64,000 nt of DNA from Pedobacter ghigonis. Its GTDB lineage: Bacteria > Bacteroidota > Bacteroidia > Sphingobacteriales > Sphingobacteriaceae. How positions within the stretch are numbered: position 1 is the first letter of the stretch; each line of letters begins with the position of its first letter. The stretch lies in the NCBI RefSeq assembly GCF_903166585.1, contig NZ_CAESCM010000015.1, positions 1 through 64,000 of the forward strand. The letters run 5' to 3'. Below the pieces are notes generated by a model. The model ran no database searches. It was not told where the DNA came from and saw only the letters and a program-made list of their open reading frames with translations. Below, one piece after another: positions 1-7,773 of this stretch. The translations under genes were made by a program, and so were the position numbers.

Positions 1-2
1 GA

Positions 3-218
3 GGTTGGGGTGGCTGGGGCGGCCCAAGCTACGTAAACCAATACATTGAAGGCACCATTATTATCGATTTCTTAGATCCTGCTAAAAAGATTTTATTCTG
101 GCACGGACAGGGAAGCGGCTTTAATTTAGATAATTTTAGTAAACGCGAACAACGTCTTTATACCGGCGTTAAAGAAATATTGGCCCAATATCCACCAAAT
201 GTGGTAGCTGCCAGATAA
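3..218 (+). CDS. DUF4136-family protein, 3' end only
   Basis: The open frame enters from the left edge and ends at a TAA. The visible 71 residues begin with a Gly/Trp-rich stretch (GWGGWGGPSYVNQ), then IEGTIIIDFLDPAKKILFWHG, and end with KEILAQYPPNVVAAR. A 'G-T-hydrophobic-D' strand, a later 'K-L-hydrophobic-W' strand and a closing 'KILxxYPP' are typical of the DUF4136 fold, which is usually found in secreted lipoproteins of unknown function. The N-terminus, including any signal peptide, lies outside the window. The next gene is convergent and its stop codon is only 6 bases away. Confidence 0.7.
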   Translation, partial: GWGGWGGPSYVNQYIEGTIIIDFLDPAKKILFWHGQGSGFNLDNFSKREQRLYTGVKEILAQYPPNVVAAR

Positions 219-224
219 GCTTTA

Positions 225-1433
225 TTATAGGCTAAGCATATTTAAATAGCAATTCATTAATTGCTGAGTAACTACAGGGCTGTTGAATTTTTGAACAAAT
301 TCCAGCCCTTTTTCTTTCATTTCTTTTTGCAGCTGTGGCGATCCGATGATGCTGTTGATGGCTTTGGCTAAAGCACCTGCATCGTTAGGCGAAACATAGA
401 GGCTGTTGGGGCCACCTGCTTCCTCTAAACATGAACCTGTTGCTGCCACAACCGGCACTGCGGAATATAAAGCTTCAATAATGGGGATGCCAAAGCCTTC
501 GTAAAACGAGGGGTAGGCAAAAACATCAGCCATCTGGTATATGCCGGGTAAATCGGCAAAGGGAATGTTTTGTAAAAATACAATCCTGTTTTTTAAACCA
601 AGCTGCTCAATCTCTTGTTCAACCGTTTTGAAATATGGGGTACGTTTGCCAATTACGACCAGTTTATATGCTTCGTTCACCTCTTTTAAAGCCTGTACCA
701 TTAGTTTCAGGTTTTTACGTGCTTCGATGGTGCCTACGCTGAGGATAAACTTTTCTGGGAGTTTGTAAGTGGCTCTAATGCGGCTTAGGTTTTCTTTTGC
801 AAAAGGGCTTTTGAAACTATCATCACAGCTTTGATAAATAACTGAAATTTTAGCAGGGTCAATACCGTACAAATCAACAATATCTGCTTTTGTTTTTTCG
901 CTGATGGCGATAATCCGGTCGGCACGTTCGCAGGCCGATCTGCTTTTCCATTCGTAAAGCTTACGATCTATAAATTTGTAATACTGTGGAAAACGCAAAA
1001 ATATTAAATCGTGTATGGTAACAACCGATTTAATGTGGGTATGCTGTATAGCTAAAGGGATTTCGTGGCTTAAACCATGAAAAATCTGAATGCCATCCTG
1101 GTTAAGGTCTTTAAGGATATTTAAGCTACGCCATAAAAACGACCCTGTTTTAGGGAGTTTTAATTCGATGTTTGGTTGGTCAAAAAAAGCATCGATCTGT
1201 TTGGCCGCTTTCACTTTGGGCGTGTAAACCAAATACTGGTTTGCCGGAAACTGCTGTGCCAGCTGCTCGATCAGCGAACGGCTGTAATTGCCCAGCCCGG
1301 TTAAATTATTGGCTGCGCGCTTGCCGTCGAATCCAATTTTATGGGGAATGCTTAAAGCCGAAAGCTCAAAGCTTGATTGCTCAAGTTCTGTACTTTCGGC
1401 TTTTTGTGTTTGTGTTTCGCTTTTAGCTTTCAC
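225..1433 (-). CDS. Family 4 glycosyltransferase (GT-B fold)
   Basis: This 402-residue protein has the two-domain GT-B layout. The N-terminal acceptor domain contains KIGFDGKRAANNLTGLGNYS and a VTIHDLIFLRFPQYY segment. The C-terminal donor domain contains ILSVGTIEARKNL and FAYPSFYEGFGIPIIEAL, the EX7E region of GT4 enzymes. It probably transfers a sugar from a nucleotide-sugar donor (mannosyltransferase-like) to a cell-surface glycan, but the substrate cannot be read from sequence. The start is a GTG 13 bases after the dapD stop, preceded by AAGG. It gives about 30 extra polar residues before the usual family start, so the true start may lie further in. It is probably co-transcribed with dapD, perhaps by chance of position. 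Confidence 0.88.
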   Translation of the reverse strand: MKAKSETQTQKAESTELEQSSFELSALSIPHKIGFDGKRAANNLTGLGNYSRSLIEQLAQQFPANQYLVYTPKVKAAKQIDAFFDQPNIELKLPKTGSFLWRSLNILKDLNQDGIQIFHGLSHEIPLAIQHTHIKSVVTIHDLIFLRFPQYYKFIDRKLYEWKSRSACERADRIIAISEKTKADIVDLYGIDPAKISVIYQSCDDSFKSPFAKENLSRIRATYKLPEKFILSVGTIEARKNLKLMVQALKEVNEAYKLVVIGKRTPYFKTVEQEIEQLGLKNRIVFLQNIPFADLPGIYQMADVFAYPSFYEGFGIPIIEALYSAVPVVAATGSCLEEAGGPNSLYVSPNDAGALAKAINSIIGSPQLQKEMKEKGLEFVQKFNSPVVTQQLMNCYLNMLSL

Positions 1434-1446
1434 CTTAGGGTTTGGC

Positions 1447-2265
1447 TTAAACGGCTACATTATTTTCTCTCAACGCATCGTTAAGTGAAGTTTTCTTATC
1501 TGTACTTTCTTTACGTTTACCTATAATTAAAGCACATGGCACCTGAAATTCGCCAGCAGGGAATTTTTTAGTGTAGCTACCTGGAATTACTACCGAACGG
1601 GCTGGTACAATACCTTTGTATTCAACCGGAGTTGGGCCGGTAACATCAATAATTTTAGTTGATGCAGTTAAAACCACATTGGCACCAAGTACAGCTTCTC
1701 TTTCTACTTTAACACCTTCTACAACAATTGCTCTTGAACCTAAGAAAGCATCATCTTCGATAATTACCGGAGCAGCCTGAACTGGCTCTAATACACCACC
1801 AATACCCACACCACCACTTAAATGAACGCGTTTACCAATCTGTGCACAAGAACCTACAGTAGCCCAGGTATCAACCATAGTACCTTCATCTACATAAGCG
1901 CCAATGTTAACGTAAGATGGCATCATGATTACACCTTTTGCTAAAAACGAACCGTAACGTGCGCTGGCCATAGGCACAACACGTACACCAGTTGTTTTAT
2001 AATCGGTTTTTAAATCCATTTTATCGTGGTAAACAAATGGGCCGTTTTTAATTTCTTTCATCTCGCGAATCGGGAAATATAAAATTACCGCTTTCTTTAC
2101 CCATTCATTAATGCCCCAGGAGTTTAAAACTGGTTCAGCAACGCGGATTTCGCCCTTATCTAAGCCCATAATTACGGCTTCGATGGCTTCGCAATAGTTG
2201 CTGTATTTTAAAAGGGTTCTGTCCTCCCAAGCGGCTTCAATTAATTTCTTTAAATCTGAATACAT
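1447..2265 (-). CDS. dapD: 2,3,4,5-tetrahydropyridine-2,6-dicarboxylate N-succinyltransferase
   Basis: The 272-residue product has the usual DapD length. DapD transfers succinyl from succinyl-CoA to tetrahydrodipicolinate in the succinylase branch of lysine and meso-diaminopimelate synthesis, in the cytoplasm. The N-terminal helical domain (MYSDLKKLIEAAWEDRTLL) is followed by hexapeptide repeats of a left-handed beta helix: VNIGAYVDEGTMVDTWATVGS, IGKRVHLSGGVGIGG and IVVEGVKVEREAVLGANVVL. The C-terminal IVPARSVVIPGSYTKKF segment is also characteristic. The ATG start is preceded by an AT-rich leader whose TTATTTTG could be a weak -7 element. The GT4 gene follows 13 bases downstream on the same strand. 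Confidence 0.96.
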   Translation of the reverse strand: MYSDLKKLIEAAWEDRTLLKYSNYCEAIEAVIMGLDKGEIRVAEPVLNSWGINEWVKKAVILYFPIREMKEIKNGPFVYHDKMDLKTDYKTTGVRVVPMASARYGSFLAKGVIMMPSYVNIGAYVDEGTMVDTWATVGSCAQIGKRVHLSGGVGIGGVLEPVQAAPVIIEDDAFLGSRAIVVEGVKVEREAVLGANVVLTASTKIIDVTGPTPVEYKGIVPARSVVIPGSYTKKFPAGEFQVPCALIIGKRKESTDKKTSLNDALRENNVAV

Positions 2266-2340
2266 GATGTTTTTAAATTTTACGCAAAATAAATCAATTT
2301 TTGCTTATTAAAGGGCTAATTGTTTAAATTGTTTTGTTAT

Positions 2341-2653
2341 TTGGTTAACTGGTTAATTGTTTAAAGCGGTTAACTGGGTATGCAGGTGGTTAAGTGGTTA
2401 ATTGTTTAAATCGGTTAACTGTGTGTAGGTGGTTAACTGGTTAATTGTTTAAATTGGTTAACTGTGTGTAGGTGGTTAACTGGTTAATTGTTTAAATTGG
2501 TTAACTGTGTATGCAGGCGGTTTACTGGTTAGTTGTATAAATTGGTTAACTGTTGGAAGTAGCACCTACAATTAACCGATTAACCAATTTATACAATTAA
2601 CCAACATAGCGATTAACCAGTTTATACAATTAACCAATACAGCAATTAACCTA
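2341..2653. repeat. 43-45 bp direct repeats followed by inverted copies
   Basis: This fills most of the 409-base gap between dapD and the S4 gene. Five units with the core GGTTAACTGGTTAATTGTTT begin at about 2343, 2388, 2431, 2474 and 2519 (periods 45, 43, 43, 45). From about 2563 the same words run in the opposite sense (AATTAACCGATTAACCAATT, ATACAATTAACCAA), so the end of the array can fold back on the last direct units. Units differ by point changes and 2-base indels. There are no unique spacers, which excludes a CRISPR array. Shorter relatives lie at 47181-47215 and 52005-52188. Confidence 0.9.
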
Positions 2654-2659
2654 ATTACG

Positions 2660-2667
2660 TACTTTTG
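2660..2667 (+). promoter_or_regulatory. Candidate -7 element, TACTTTTG, for the S4 gene
   Basis: TACTTTTG matches the Bacteroidota -7 consensus TAnnTTTG exactly and ends 7 bases before the ATG at 2675. With the usual start site 4-8 bases downstream, the mRNA would begin at or beside the start codon. There is no clear TTTG at the expected -33 distance, where the sequence consists of the GGTTAA repeats. Confidence 0.55.
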
Positions 2668-2674
2668 TACCTCT

Positions 2675-3073
2675 ATGTCAGAAACAGAAAAACTAAGGAT
2701 CGATAAATATTTGTGGGCCATCAGGTTGTTTAAAACCCGCAGTTTGGCTACTGATGCCTGTAAGGCGGGTAGGGTAAAGCTTAACGGCCAGAATATTAAA
2801 GCATCGGCCATTGTGAAAATCGGCGATGTTTATCAGGTATCGAAGGGAATTGAAAAGAAGGTAATCGAAGTAGTAGAATTTTCGTACAACAGAACCGATT
2901 CGCCAACTGCATTAACCAAGTATAAAGATTTAACGCCCGTTGAAGAAACCCATGCTTTTAAGTCGGCTTTCCATGCGCCAACGCTAAAACGCGACAGAGG
3001 AACTGGCCGTCCAACCAAAAAAGACAGACGGGAAACCGACGATTTATTGGGTGGAATATTTGAAGAGGAGTAG
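2675..3073 (+). CDS. S4-domain RNA-binding protein (Hsp15/HslR type)
   Basis: The 132-residue protein begins with an S4 domain: RIDKYLWAIRLFKTRSLATDACKAGRVKLNG, then a beta turn KIGDVYQV. This is the arrangement of heat-shock protein 15, which binds stalled 50S subunits carrying nascent chain-tRNA and helps recycle them. The basic C-terminal tail (LKRDRGTGRPTKKDRRETDDLLG) fits RNA contact and is usual in this family. Start choice rests on the ATG directly after a strong -7 element. It stands alone between a repeat array upstream and a convergent EcsC gene. The ribosome-recycling role is known for the E. coli relative and is inferred here. Confidence 0.88.
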   Translation: MSETEKLRIDKYLWAIRLFKTRSLATDACKAGRVKLNGQNIKASAIVKIGDVYQVSKGIEKKVIEVVEFSYNRTDSPTALTKYKDLTPVEETHAFKSAFHAPTLKRDRGTGRPTKKDRRETDDLLGGIFEEE

Positions 3074-3075
3074 TT

Positions 3076-3250
3076 AGTTTTCAATTACCAGTTTTCAGTT
3101 CGCAATTAAAAGTTTTGAGTTACCAGTTTTCTGCACGCGTACTGTTAACTGCCAATTGAAAACTGAATCGCTATTCTGTTCACTTGCCCGTATTCAATTT
3201 GCGGTTTTCTTCCTGCGTACTGGTAATTGCATACTGTAAACTGAAATGCC
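3076..3250. repeat. Degenerate repeat running into the 3' end of the EcsC gene
   Basis: The gap after the S4 gene consists of the words CAGTTTTCAATT, GTTTTGAGTTACCAGTTTTC and CCAATTGAAAACTGAA, which are direct and inverted variants of one motif. The block at about 3139-3170 (GTACTGTTAACTGCC...) aligns at about 24 of 32 positions with 3217-3248 (GTACTGGTAATTGCA...), which lies inside the last 25 codons of the EcsC gene. So the repeat appears to supply the C-terminal tail of that protein. Confidence 0.65.
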
Positions 3251-3950
3251 TCATTCTATAACTCATCATGGCAGTTCTGCCCAGTTTTTCAATCAGCTTA
3301 TAATTGGCTACAGCGCCAACTGCAGCCCCAACAAAGGGGAGCATTTGGGCCAGTTTGGCCAGATCAATATAATCACGGTATTGTTGTTGAAAGGTTAGCC
3401 AGTCAAATTCATCAATATTAGTAGGCAGTTTGTGCGCCTTATTATCCCAATCCTGCATTTTAATAAAAACCTGCTGACTTTCTCCTTTACTCGAAAAAGC
3501 AAGTTGAAAAATGTGCAGGATGTACAAGCGCTCGCGGTAATCTTTTACGTCATAACCATAAACTGCCGCGATATCGAAAAGCATTTTCATTTTGATGCCG
3601 AGTAACAAGGGGAAATCGGCTAAACTCATTAAAAAACCACCCGCGCCGGTAATACCGCCTTCTGCTGCCCCTGTATTTTTGTAATTTTCGATCTTTTGTT
3701 TAATCAGGGCCTCCCGATGCATCAGTGTTAAATCGGTAACAGGCTTCGAAGTTGTAAAAGTAGAACCAAAAAGAACCGCTTTAACCATTTGTTTGATGGC
3801 TGCAGTAATGGCCTGATGCACTTTATCCGGAATAACGCTGTTAATTTTCTTTTGAACCTTATCGGTTACCTTACTCAAAAGTGATGGCTTCTGCAAGATT
3901 TTAAACTTCCAGAACTCCATTTCGCTCGTTATTTTTTGCTCGTAGGTCAT
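3180..3950 (-). CDS. EcsC family protein
   Basis: The 256-residue protein resembles the EcsC family. The central segment GAAEGGITGAGGFLMSLADFPLLLGIKMKMLFDIAAVYGYD is the family hallmark, an amphipathic Gly-rich region, and the C-terminal part has LPFVGAAVGAVANYKLIEKLG. In Bacillus, EcsC is encoded next to the EcsAB transporter and its function is poorly defined; no such transporter is nearby here. The protein has no signal peptide but two hydrophobic Gly-rich stretches that may touch the membrane. The last 20 or so residues (ITSTQEENRKLNTGK) are encoded by DNA that resembles the adjacent intergenic repeat, so the natural C-terminus may once have been shorter. Confidence 0.8.
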   Translation of the reverse strand: MTYEQKITSEMEFWKFKILQKPSLLSKVTDKVQKKINSVIPDKVHQAITAAIKQMVKAVLFGSTFTTSKPVTDLTLMHREALIKQKIENYKNTGAAEGGITGAGGFLMSLADFPLLLGIKMKMLFDIAAVYGYDVKDYRERLYILHIFQLAFSSKGESQQVFIKMQDWDNKAHKLPTNIDEFDWLTFQQQYRDYIDLAKLAQMLPFVGAAVGAVANYKLIEKLGRTAMMSYRMRHFSLQYAITSTQEENRKLNTGK

Positions 3951-4060
3951 GTAAAATATACTGCAATAATTATTCCTTAAAATTTAACAAAATTTAATGA
4001 TAATAAAACAATAGAAAACGATATATTTAGTTATCTGAAACAATATCTAAACCTTTCATT

Positions 4061-5974
4061 ATGAAAACATTGAAAATCTTGTCTTTGCTCGTGCTGGCAG
4101 CCGGGACAGCGCAGGCACAAGGTGTAAAATTTGCGGTTAATCAACCCGCTGCAGGTAGCAAAGTGAAGTTTACCTATACGCCAAAAGGAACCAATCTCGA
4201 AAACCTGGCCGATGTAAAATGTACCAGCTATACTTTCTTCTCGGGTACAAACCCAAAGAATGCCAAAGTTGAGCTGGTAAAAGATGGCGAAATTTATAAA
4301 GGTGAAATTAGTACACCCGATAGCGCAACCGTTGTAGGACTGGCTTTCTCGGTTGGCGACCAAAAAGATGAAGCACCAGCAGGTTATGTTTTGGAACTTA
4401 CAAAAGGTGGGAAAGTAGCGCCTGAGGCCTATCTTAACGAAGCTTTCCTCTATGGTTTAGCCGGTAATTATTACCTGGGACTTACACTCGATCCTGAAAA
4501 GGCTGAAGGACTTTATAAACAAGCTTTTACACTAAAACCAGCACTTAAGAAGAAGAATTTATATGCTTATCTGTCTCTCGCATATAAAGCCGATAAAGAA
4601 AAAGGCGGCAAAATGATTAGCGAAAACATTCAGCAGCTGGCTAAAATAAAAGAACCCCAGGAGGAAGACCTGACAACCACCTTAAACTTGTATAATTTGC
4701 TAAAGCAAAGGCCACAGGTTGATTCGGTTAAAGCCATTATACTTAAAAAATATCCCATAGGTAATTATGCTTACGGGCAAGATATGAATGCACTTTTTGG
4801 CACCAAAGATTTTGCTGAGCAGGAGAAAAAAGCTTTGGATATGATTGTGAAATATCAATACGATCCGGCTAAAAAAGCAGATGAATCAAAATTAAACTCC
4901 ATTTATAATATTTTAGCTAATTCGAGTATCAAAGCTAAAGCTTTAGATAAATTTGAGTTGTACAGCAGCAAAGTAACCAATAAGCAGAGTAAAGCCAGTT
5001 TGTACAATGTTTTTGCCTGGCCATCTGCCGAGAAAAAAGAGAACCTGGAATTAGCAGCAAAATTCTCTAAACAATCGCTCGATTTGATAGAAGCGGCTAA
5101 AAATGATGAAGTTCCGTCTTATTTCTCTTCAAAAGATGAGTATATAAAATCGCTCGATCGGGCTTATGCCATGTATGCCGATACCTATGCACTATTGTTG
5201 CATCATCAGGGTAATAACAAAGATGCATTGGCTTATCAGGAAAAAGCTAAAGCCTATAACGATGCCAGTGGTAACGAGCGGTATGTAATGTATTTAAATT
5301 TAACAGGTAATAAAGATAAAGCCTATACTGAAGCTGAAAAGATCATTAAAGAAGGAAAAGCCACTGACTCTTTGAAAGCTACTTTCAAAACGCTTTACAC
5401 CACTTTAAAGAAAGAAGGTTCTTATGAAACCTATATCGCCAATTTGGAAAAAGCAGCAATCGAAAAAGAGAAAGCAGAGTGGACCAAGAAAATGATCAAT
5501 ATCCCGGCTCCGGCCTTTTCATTAACCAATTTAAAAGGCGAAACGGTTAGTTTAGCCAGTTTGAAAGGTAAAATTGTGATATTGGATTATTGGGCAACCT
5601 GGTGTGGTCCGTGTGTAGCCTCTTTTCCGGGTATGCAAAAAGCAATGGCTAAATATTCGGGCAATCCCAATGTAGTGTTTTTGTTTGTAAACACCTGGCA
5701 AACAGAAGATAACCGCGAAAAACTGGTAACCGATTTTATTGCTGAAAAGAAATACAATTTTAATGTGCTTTACGATACCAAGAATGCGAAAGATCCTTCG
5801 AAATTTGATGTGGTAAGCGCTTATAAAGTAGATGGAATCCCGACAAAATTTATCATTGATGCAGATGGAAATATCCGGTTTAAAGCAGTAGGCTTTTCTG
5901 GTTCGGATGATGGTGTAGTTAAAGAAATAGATGCAATGGTGGGCTTATTGGCGGCAAAAGAGTCAAGCAAATAG
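4061..5974 (+). CDS. Secreted TlpA-type thioredoxin with long N-terminal helical region
   Basis: The 637-residue protein starts with a signal peptide (MKTLKILSLLVLAAGTAQAQ). Next comes a beta-rich stretch to about residue 120, then a long helical, TPR-like region rich in Lys, Ala and Tyr (about 125-480). A TlpA/AhpC-type thioredoxin domain closes the protein: PAFSLTNLKGETVSLASLKG, then WATWCGPC with Cys at about residues 515 and 518, and the cis-Pro loop VDGIPTKFIID. It probably acts as a periplasmic disulfide reductase. Its partner is unknown, and the helical part may bind client proteins. A near-consensus -7 element (TATATTTA at 4022-4029) lies upstream. It appears to be a single-gene unit. 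Confidence 0.85.
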   Translation: MKTLKILSLLVLAAGTAQAQGVKFAVNQPAAGSKVKFTYTPKGTNLENLADVKCTSYTFFSGTNPKNAKVELVKDGEIYKGEISTPDSATVVGLAFSVGDQKDEAPAGYVLELTKGGKVAPEAYLNEAFLYGLAGNYYLGLTLDPEKAEGLYKQAFTLKPALKKKNLYAYLSLAYKADKEKGGKMISENIQQLAKIKEPQEEDLTTTLNLYNLLKQRPQVDSVKAIILKKYPIGNYAYGQDMNALFGTKDFAEQEKKALDMIVKYQYDPAKKADESKLNSIYNILANSSIKAKALDKFELYSSKVTNKQSKASLYNVFAWPSAEKKENLELAAKFSKQSLDLIEAAKNDEVPSYFSSKDEYIKSLDRAYAMYADTYALLLHHQGNNKDALAYQEKAKAYNDASGNERYVMYLNLTGNKDKAYTEAEKIIKEGKATDSLKATFKTLYTTLKKEGSYETYIANLEKAAIEKEKAEWTKKMINIPAPAFSLTNLKGETVSLASLKGKIVILDYWATWCGPCVASFPGMQKAMAKYSGNPNVVFLFVNTWQTEDNREKLVTDFIAEKKYNFNVLYDTKNAKDPSKFDVVSAYKVDGIPTKFIIDADGNIRFKAVGFSGSDDGVVKEIDAMVGLLAAKESSK

Positions 5975-6006
5975 GCCGTGTTTTTATAGATATTATTAAC
6001 GAGAAT

Positions 6007-6088
6007 GATCGTCATTTCGAGCGGAGTGTAAAGCAGTCGAGAAATCTATAACAGATCTCTACACTACGTTCCAGTCGAGATGACGATC
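6007..6088. repeat. Dispersed inverted repeat, GTCATTTCGA family
   Basis: The ends are complementary: GATCGTCATTTCGAGCGGAG on the left and TCGAGATGACGATC on the right, with GAGAAATCTATAACAGATCT near the centre. The element lies between convergent genes. Related copies are at 9883-10012 and 33207-33315, and a half copy starts at about 28634. It could fold as a long hairpin in RNA from either gene. Confidence 0.8.
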
Positions 6089-6092
6089 TCTT

Positions 6093-6575
6093 TTAATAGG
6101 TAATTCGCAAAGGCGAGGTTTCCCAAAGTTTAAAAGCTTCAAGCGCTTCATCGCGCATAAGCTGTACAATGGGTAAAGTTCTTTTATCCATGGTTTTTTC
6201 CAGCTCCTCGTAAATAAATTTATCGCTGAAACCAATGTTTTCGGCATCGGCTTTGGTATTGGCGTAGTAAATGGTTTCAATGCGTGCCCAGTAAATGGCG
6301 CCTAAGCACATAGGGCAAGGCTCACAGCTGGTATATACTACACAGCCACTCAAATCGAAAGTGCCCAGTGCTTCGCAAGCCAGACGAATGGCCGATACTT
6401 CCGCGTGGGCAGTAGGATCGTTGGTTGAAGTTACTTTATTGGCCGAACCGGCAATAAATTTGCCATCCTTTACAATCACGGCGCCGAAAGGGCCACCTAT
6501 ATGCTGACTTACATTCTCTACCGACAGCGCTATGGCCATCTGCATAAATTCTTCGTGTTGCCTGTTATTTTCCAT
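6093..6575 (-). CDS. Nucleoside deaminase, probable guanine deaminase
   Basis: The protein has 160 residues from the ATG at 6575. It carries the cytidine-deaminase-fold zinc motifs: HAEVSAIR (zinc-binding His and catalytic Glu) and CEPCPMCLGAIYWA (two zinc Cys). The segment ADAENIGFSDKFIYEEL is typical of the GuaD type, which hydrolyses guanine to xanthine in the cytoplasm. A longer frame starts at a TTG at 6593, but that codon directly follows the T-tract of the upstream gene's terminator, so the ATG is preferred. Adenine- or cytosine-type deaminase activity cannot be ruled out by sequence alone. Confidence 0.88.
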   Translation of the reverse strand: MENNRQHEEFMQMAIALSVENVSQHIGGPFGAVIVKDGKFIAGSANKVTSTNDPTAHAEVSAIRLACEALGTFDLSGCVVYTSCEPCPMCLGAIYWARIETIYYANTKADAENIGFSDKFIYEELEKTMDKRTLPIVQLMRDEALEAFKLWETSPLRITY

Positions 6576-6591
6576 GGTGATATTAAGGTAC

Positions 6592-6622
6592 AAAAAAAAT
6601 GCCCCGATTTTGTTCGGGGCAT
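6592..6622 (-). terminator. Rho-independent terminator of the OmpH gene
   Basis: A 9-bp perfect stem (ATGCCCCGA / TCGGGGCAT) with a 6-base loop is followed on the minus strand by a run of T. It lies 23 bases after the OmpH stop and just before the deaminase start. Confidence 0.9.
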
Positions 6623-6644
6623 TTCATATTCAGTATTTTAATGC

Positions 6645-7244
6645 TTATTTTTTGCTGTATTCGGCATTTAAACCTTTAATCACTTCTGATGTTACATCTA
6701 AGCTTTCATCGGCAAATAAAATAGCACTGTTACCTTTTGAGTAAGTCAAAACCATTTTAAAGCCTTTTTCTTTGGCATAAACTTTTAAGTAAGCAGCTAC
6801 TTTATCATAAAGTTTCTCGTTTTCAACAGCTTGCTCGTTTTGTAAAGCACCACCTGCATTTTGCTGATAAGTTTGTAACTCCTGTTGTTTACGGGCCAAA
6901 CGCTCTTCTGTAGATTTACGTTGATCTGCTGATAGCGTTTGTGCTGATTGCTGGTACTGGGCTACTTCGCGTTGAAAGGCTTGTCCTTTAGCTTGCATAT
7001 CGGCTTGTGCATTTTTGGTTTTACCCTCAAATTTCACCTTAAGATCTTTAAAATACTCGTATTTTGTTAACAAAGAATCAGAGTTAACATATACAATTTT
7101 CTCGCTTGCAGAAACTGCTGCGGTAGTATTATCTGTTTTTTTTGTTTCAGTAGTTTTAGCTTCTTTGTTTTGGCAGGCTGTGAAAGTTGTAATCAAAGCA
7201 GCTGTCGCAAATAAACCAAAGGTTTTGATGGTTCTTCTTTCCAT
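6645..7244 (-). CDS. OmpH/Skp-family periplasmic chaperone, lipoprotein form
   Basis: The 199-residue protein begins with a lipoprotein signal (MERRTIKTFGLFATAALITTFTAC, Cys at the cleavage site), then a Lys/Thr-rich linker. The OmpH domain follows: IVYVNSDSLLTKYEYFKDLKVKFEG, a long coiled coil rich in Gln and Lys, and a closing KGFKMVLTYSKGNSAILFADESLDVTSEVIKGLN. Skp proteins are trimeric 'jellyfish' chaperones that hold unfolded outer-membrane proteins in the periplasm. A lipid-anchored version is common in this phylum. It is monocistronic, with its own terminator downstream. Confidence 0.9.
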   Translation of the reverse strand: MERRTIKTFGLFATAALITTFTACQNKEAKTTETKKTDNTTAAVSASEKIVYVNSDSLLTKYEYFKDLKVKFEGKTKNAQADMQAKGQAFQREVAQYQQSAQTLSADQRKSTEERLARKQQELQTYQQNAGGALQNEQAVENEKLYDKVAAYLKVYAKEKGFKMVLTYSKGNSAILFADESLDVTSEVIKGLNAEYSKK

Positions 7245-7343
7245 TATTGTTTAATAAATTTTAGCAAACTTATATAAATTAGTTTTGATATGCAATTTAA
7301 GAGTTGCACAGTACTGACTTAAAACGTCATGCTTTGCAAATTA

Positions 7344-7476
7344 TTTGAAAAGCAATAGCAGTTTTTCATTTTAAAGCTTCTTCCCGCTAATCGCTTTACT
7401 ACGCAAATAGCTGTAAAAAAGCTATTTACTTCGTGTTCGCTTATATCGGGTTTAGGTGGCTAAAGCAGCTTTAAAA
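7344..7476. repeat. Dispersed repeat F, copy 1
   Basis: It shares the 15-mer TTTGAAAAGCAATAG, the middle words CGCTTTACT and TTCGTG..CGC, and the closing GGTTTAGGTGGC with 47224-47318. Both copies lie in intergenic DNA in the same orientation. Length differs by internal indels. Confidence 0.7.
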
Positions 7477-7550
7477 TTGGCGGTAGCAGGTGTACAACCA
7501 ATAAAAGAACCACAAGCTTTGAAAATTCAACCCTATCGGATAGCGATCGG

Positions 7551-7637
7551 ATGAAATGGAAAGCGCCCGATTCTTCGTCGCGACTTGTAATGTAAGGCGG
7601 GATTAACGCTGAATTGAAACACAGGATTTGCTTTTCA
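7551..7637. repeat. Dispersed repeat G, copy 1
   Basis: It shares GCGACTTGTAATG..GGCGGGA and a closing ATTTGCTTTTC with 38994-39082. Both copies are intergenic and in the same orientation. Confidence 0.6.
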
Positions 7638-7741
7638 TAACCTTATTTAAACGATGCCTAACAGCTTTTTGCTTTGGCCTTTAAGGGCTCACATCTCTCC
7701 CAAAACTTATCCACATATTAGCTTAATTGCCAAAATTTCCG

Positions 7742-7749
7742 TATTTTTG
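7742..7749 (+). promoter_or_regulatory. Candidate -7 element, TATTTTTG, for gyrB
   Basis: TATTTTTG matches TAnnTTTG exactly and lies 24 bases before the ATG of gyrB. No good TTTG is present at the usual -33 spacing. Confidence 0.6.
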
Positions 7750-7773
7750 ATACTTATAGTTTTTAATTAATAT

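Larger units (their letters stand above)
7245..7773. other. 529-base intergenic region with two dispersed repeats
   Basis: No convincing gene is present. The region carries one copy each of two repeats seen elsewhere in the window: 7344-7476 (related to 47224-47318) and 7551-7637 (related to 38994-39082). The final 40 bases hold the gyrB promoter. Between the repeats are AT-rich, unrecognised bases. Confidence 0.7.

Noticed and set aside
2341..2653. CRISPR array
   Set aside because: The units follow each other without unique spacers, part of the array is inverted, and no cas gene is in the window.
4031..4363. Antisense frames over several genes, for example opposite the TlpA-like gene
   Set aside because: They lack family similarity and lie opposite genes with clear domains. 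They are shadows of the codon bias.
6576..6593. TTG start for the guanine deaminase
   Set aside because: The TTG is directly next to the T-run of the upstream gene's terminator, so translation from there is unlikely. The ATG at 6575 gives the normal family length.
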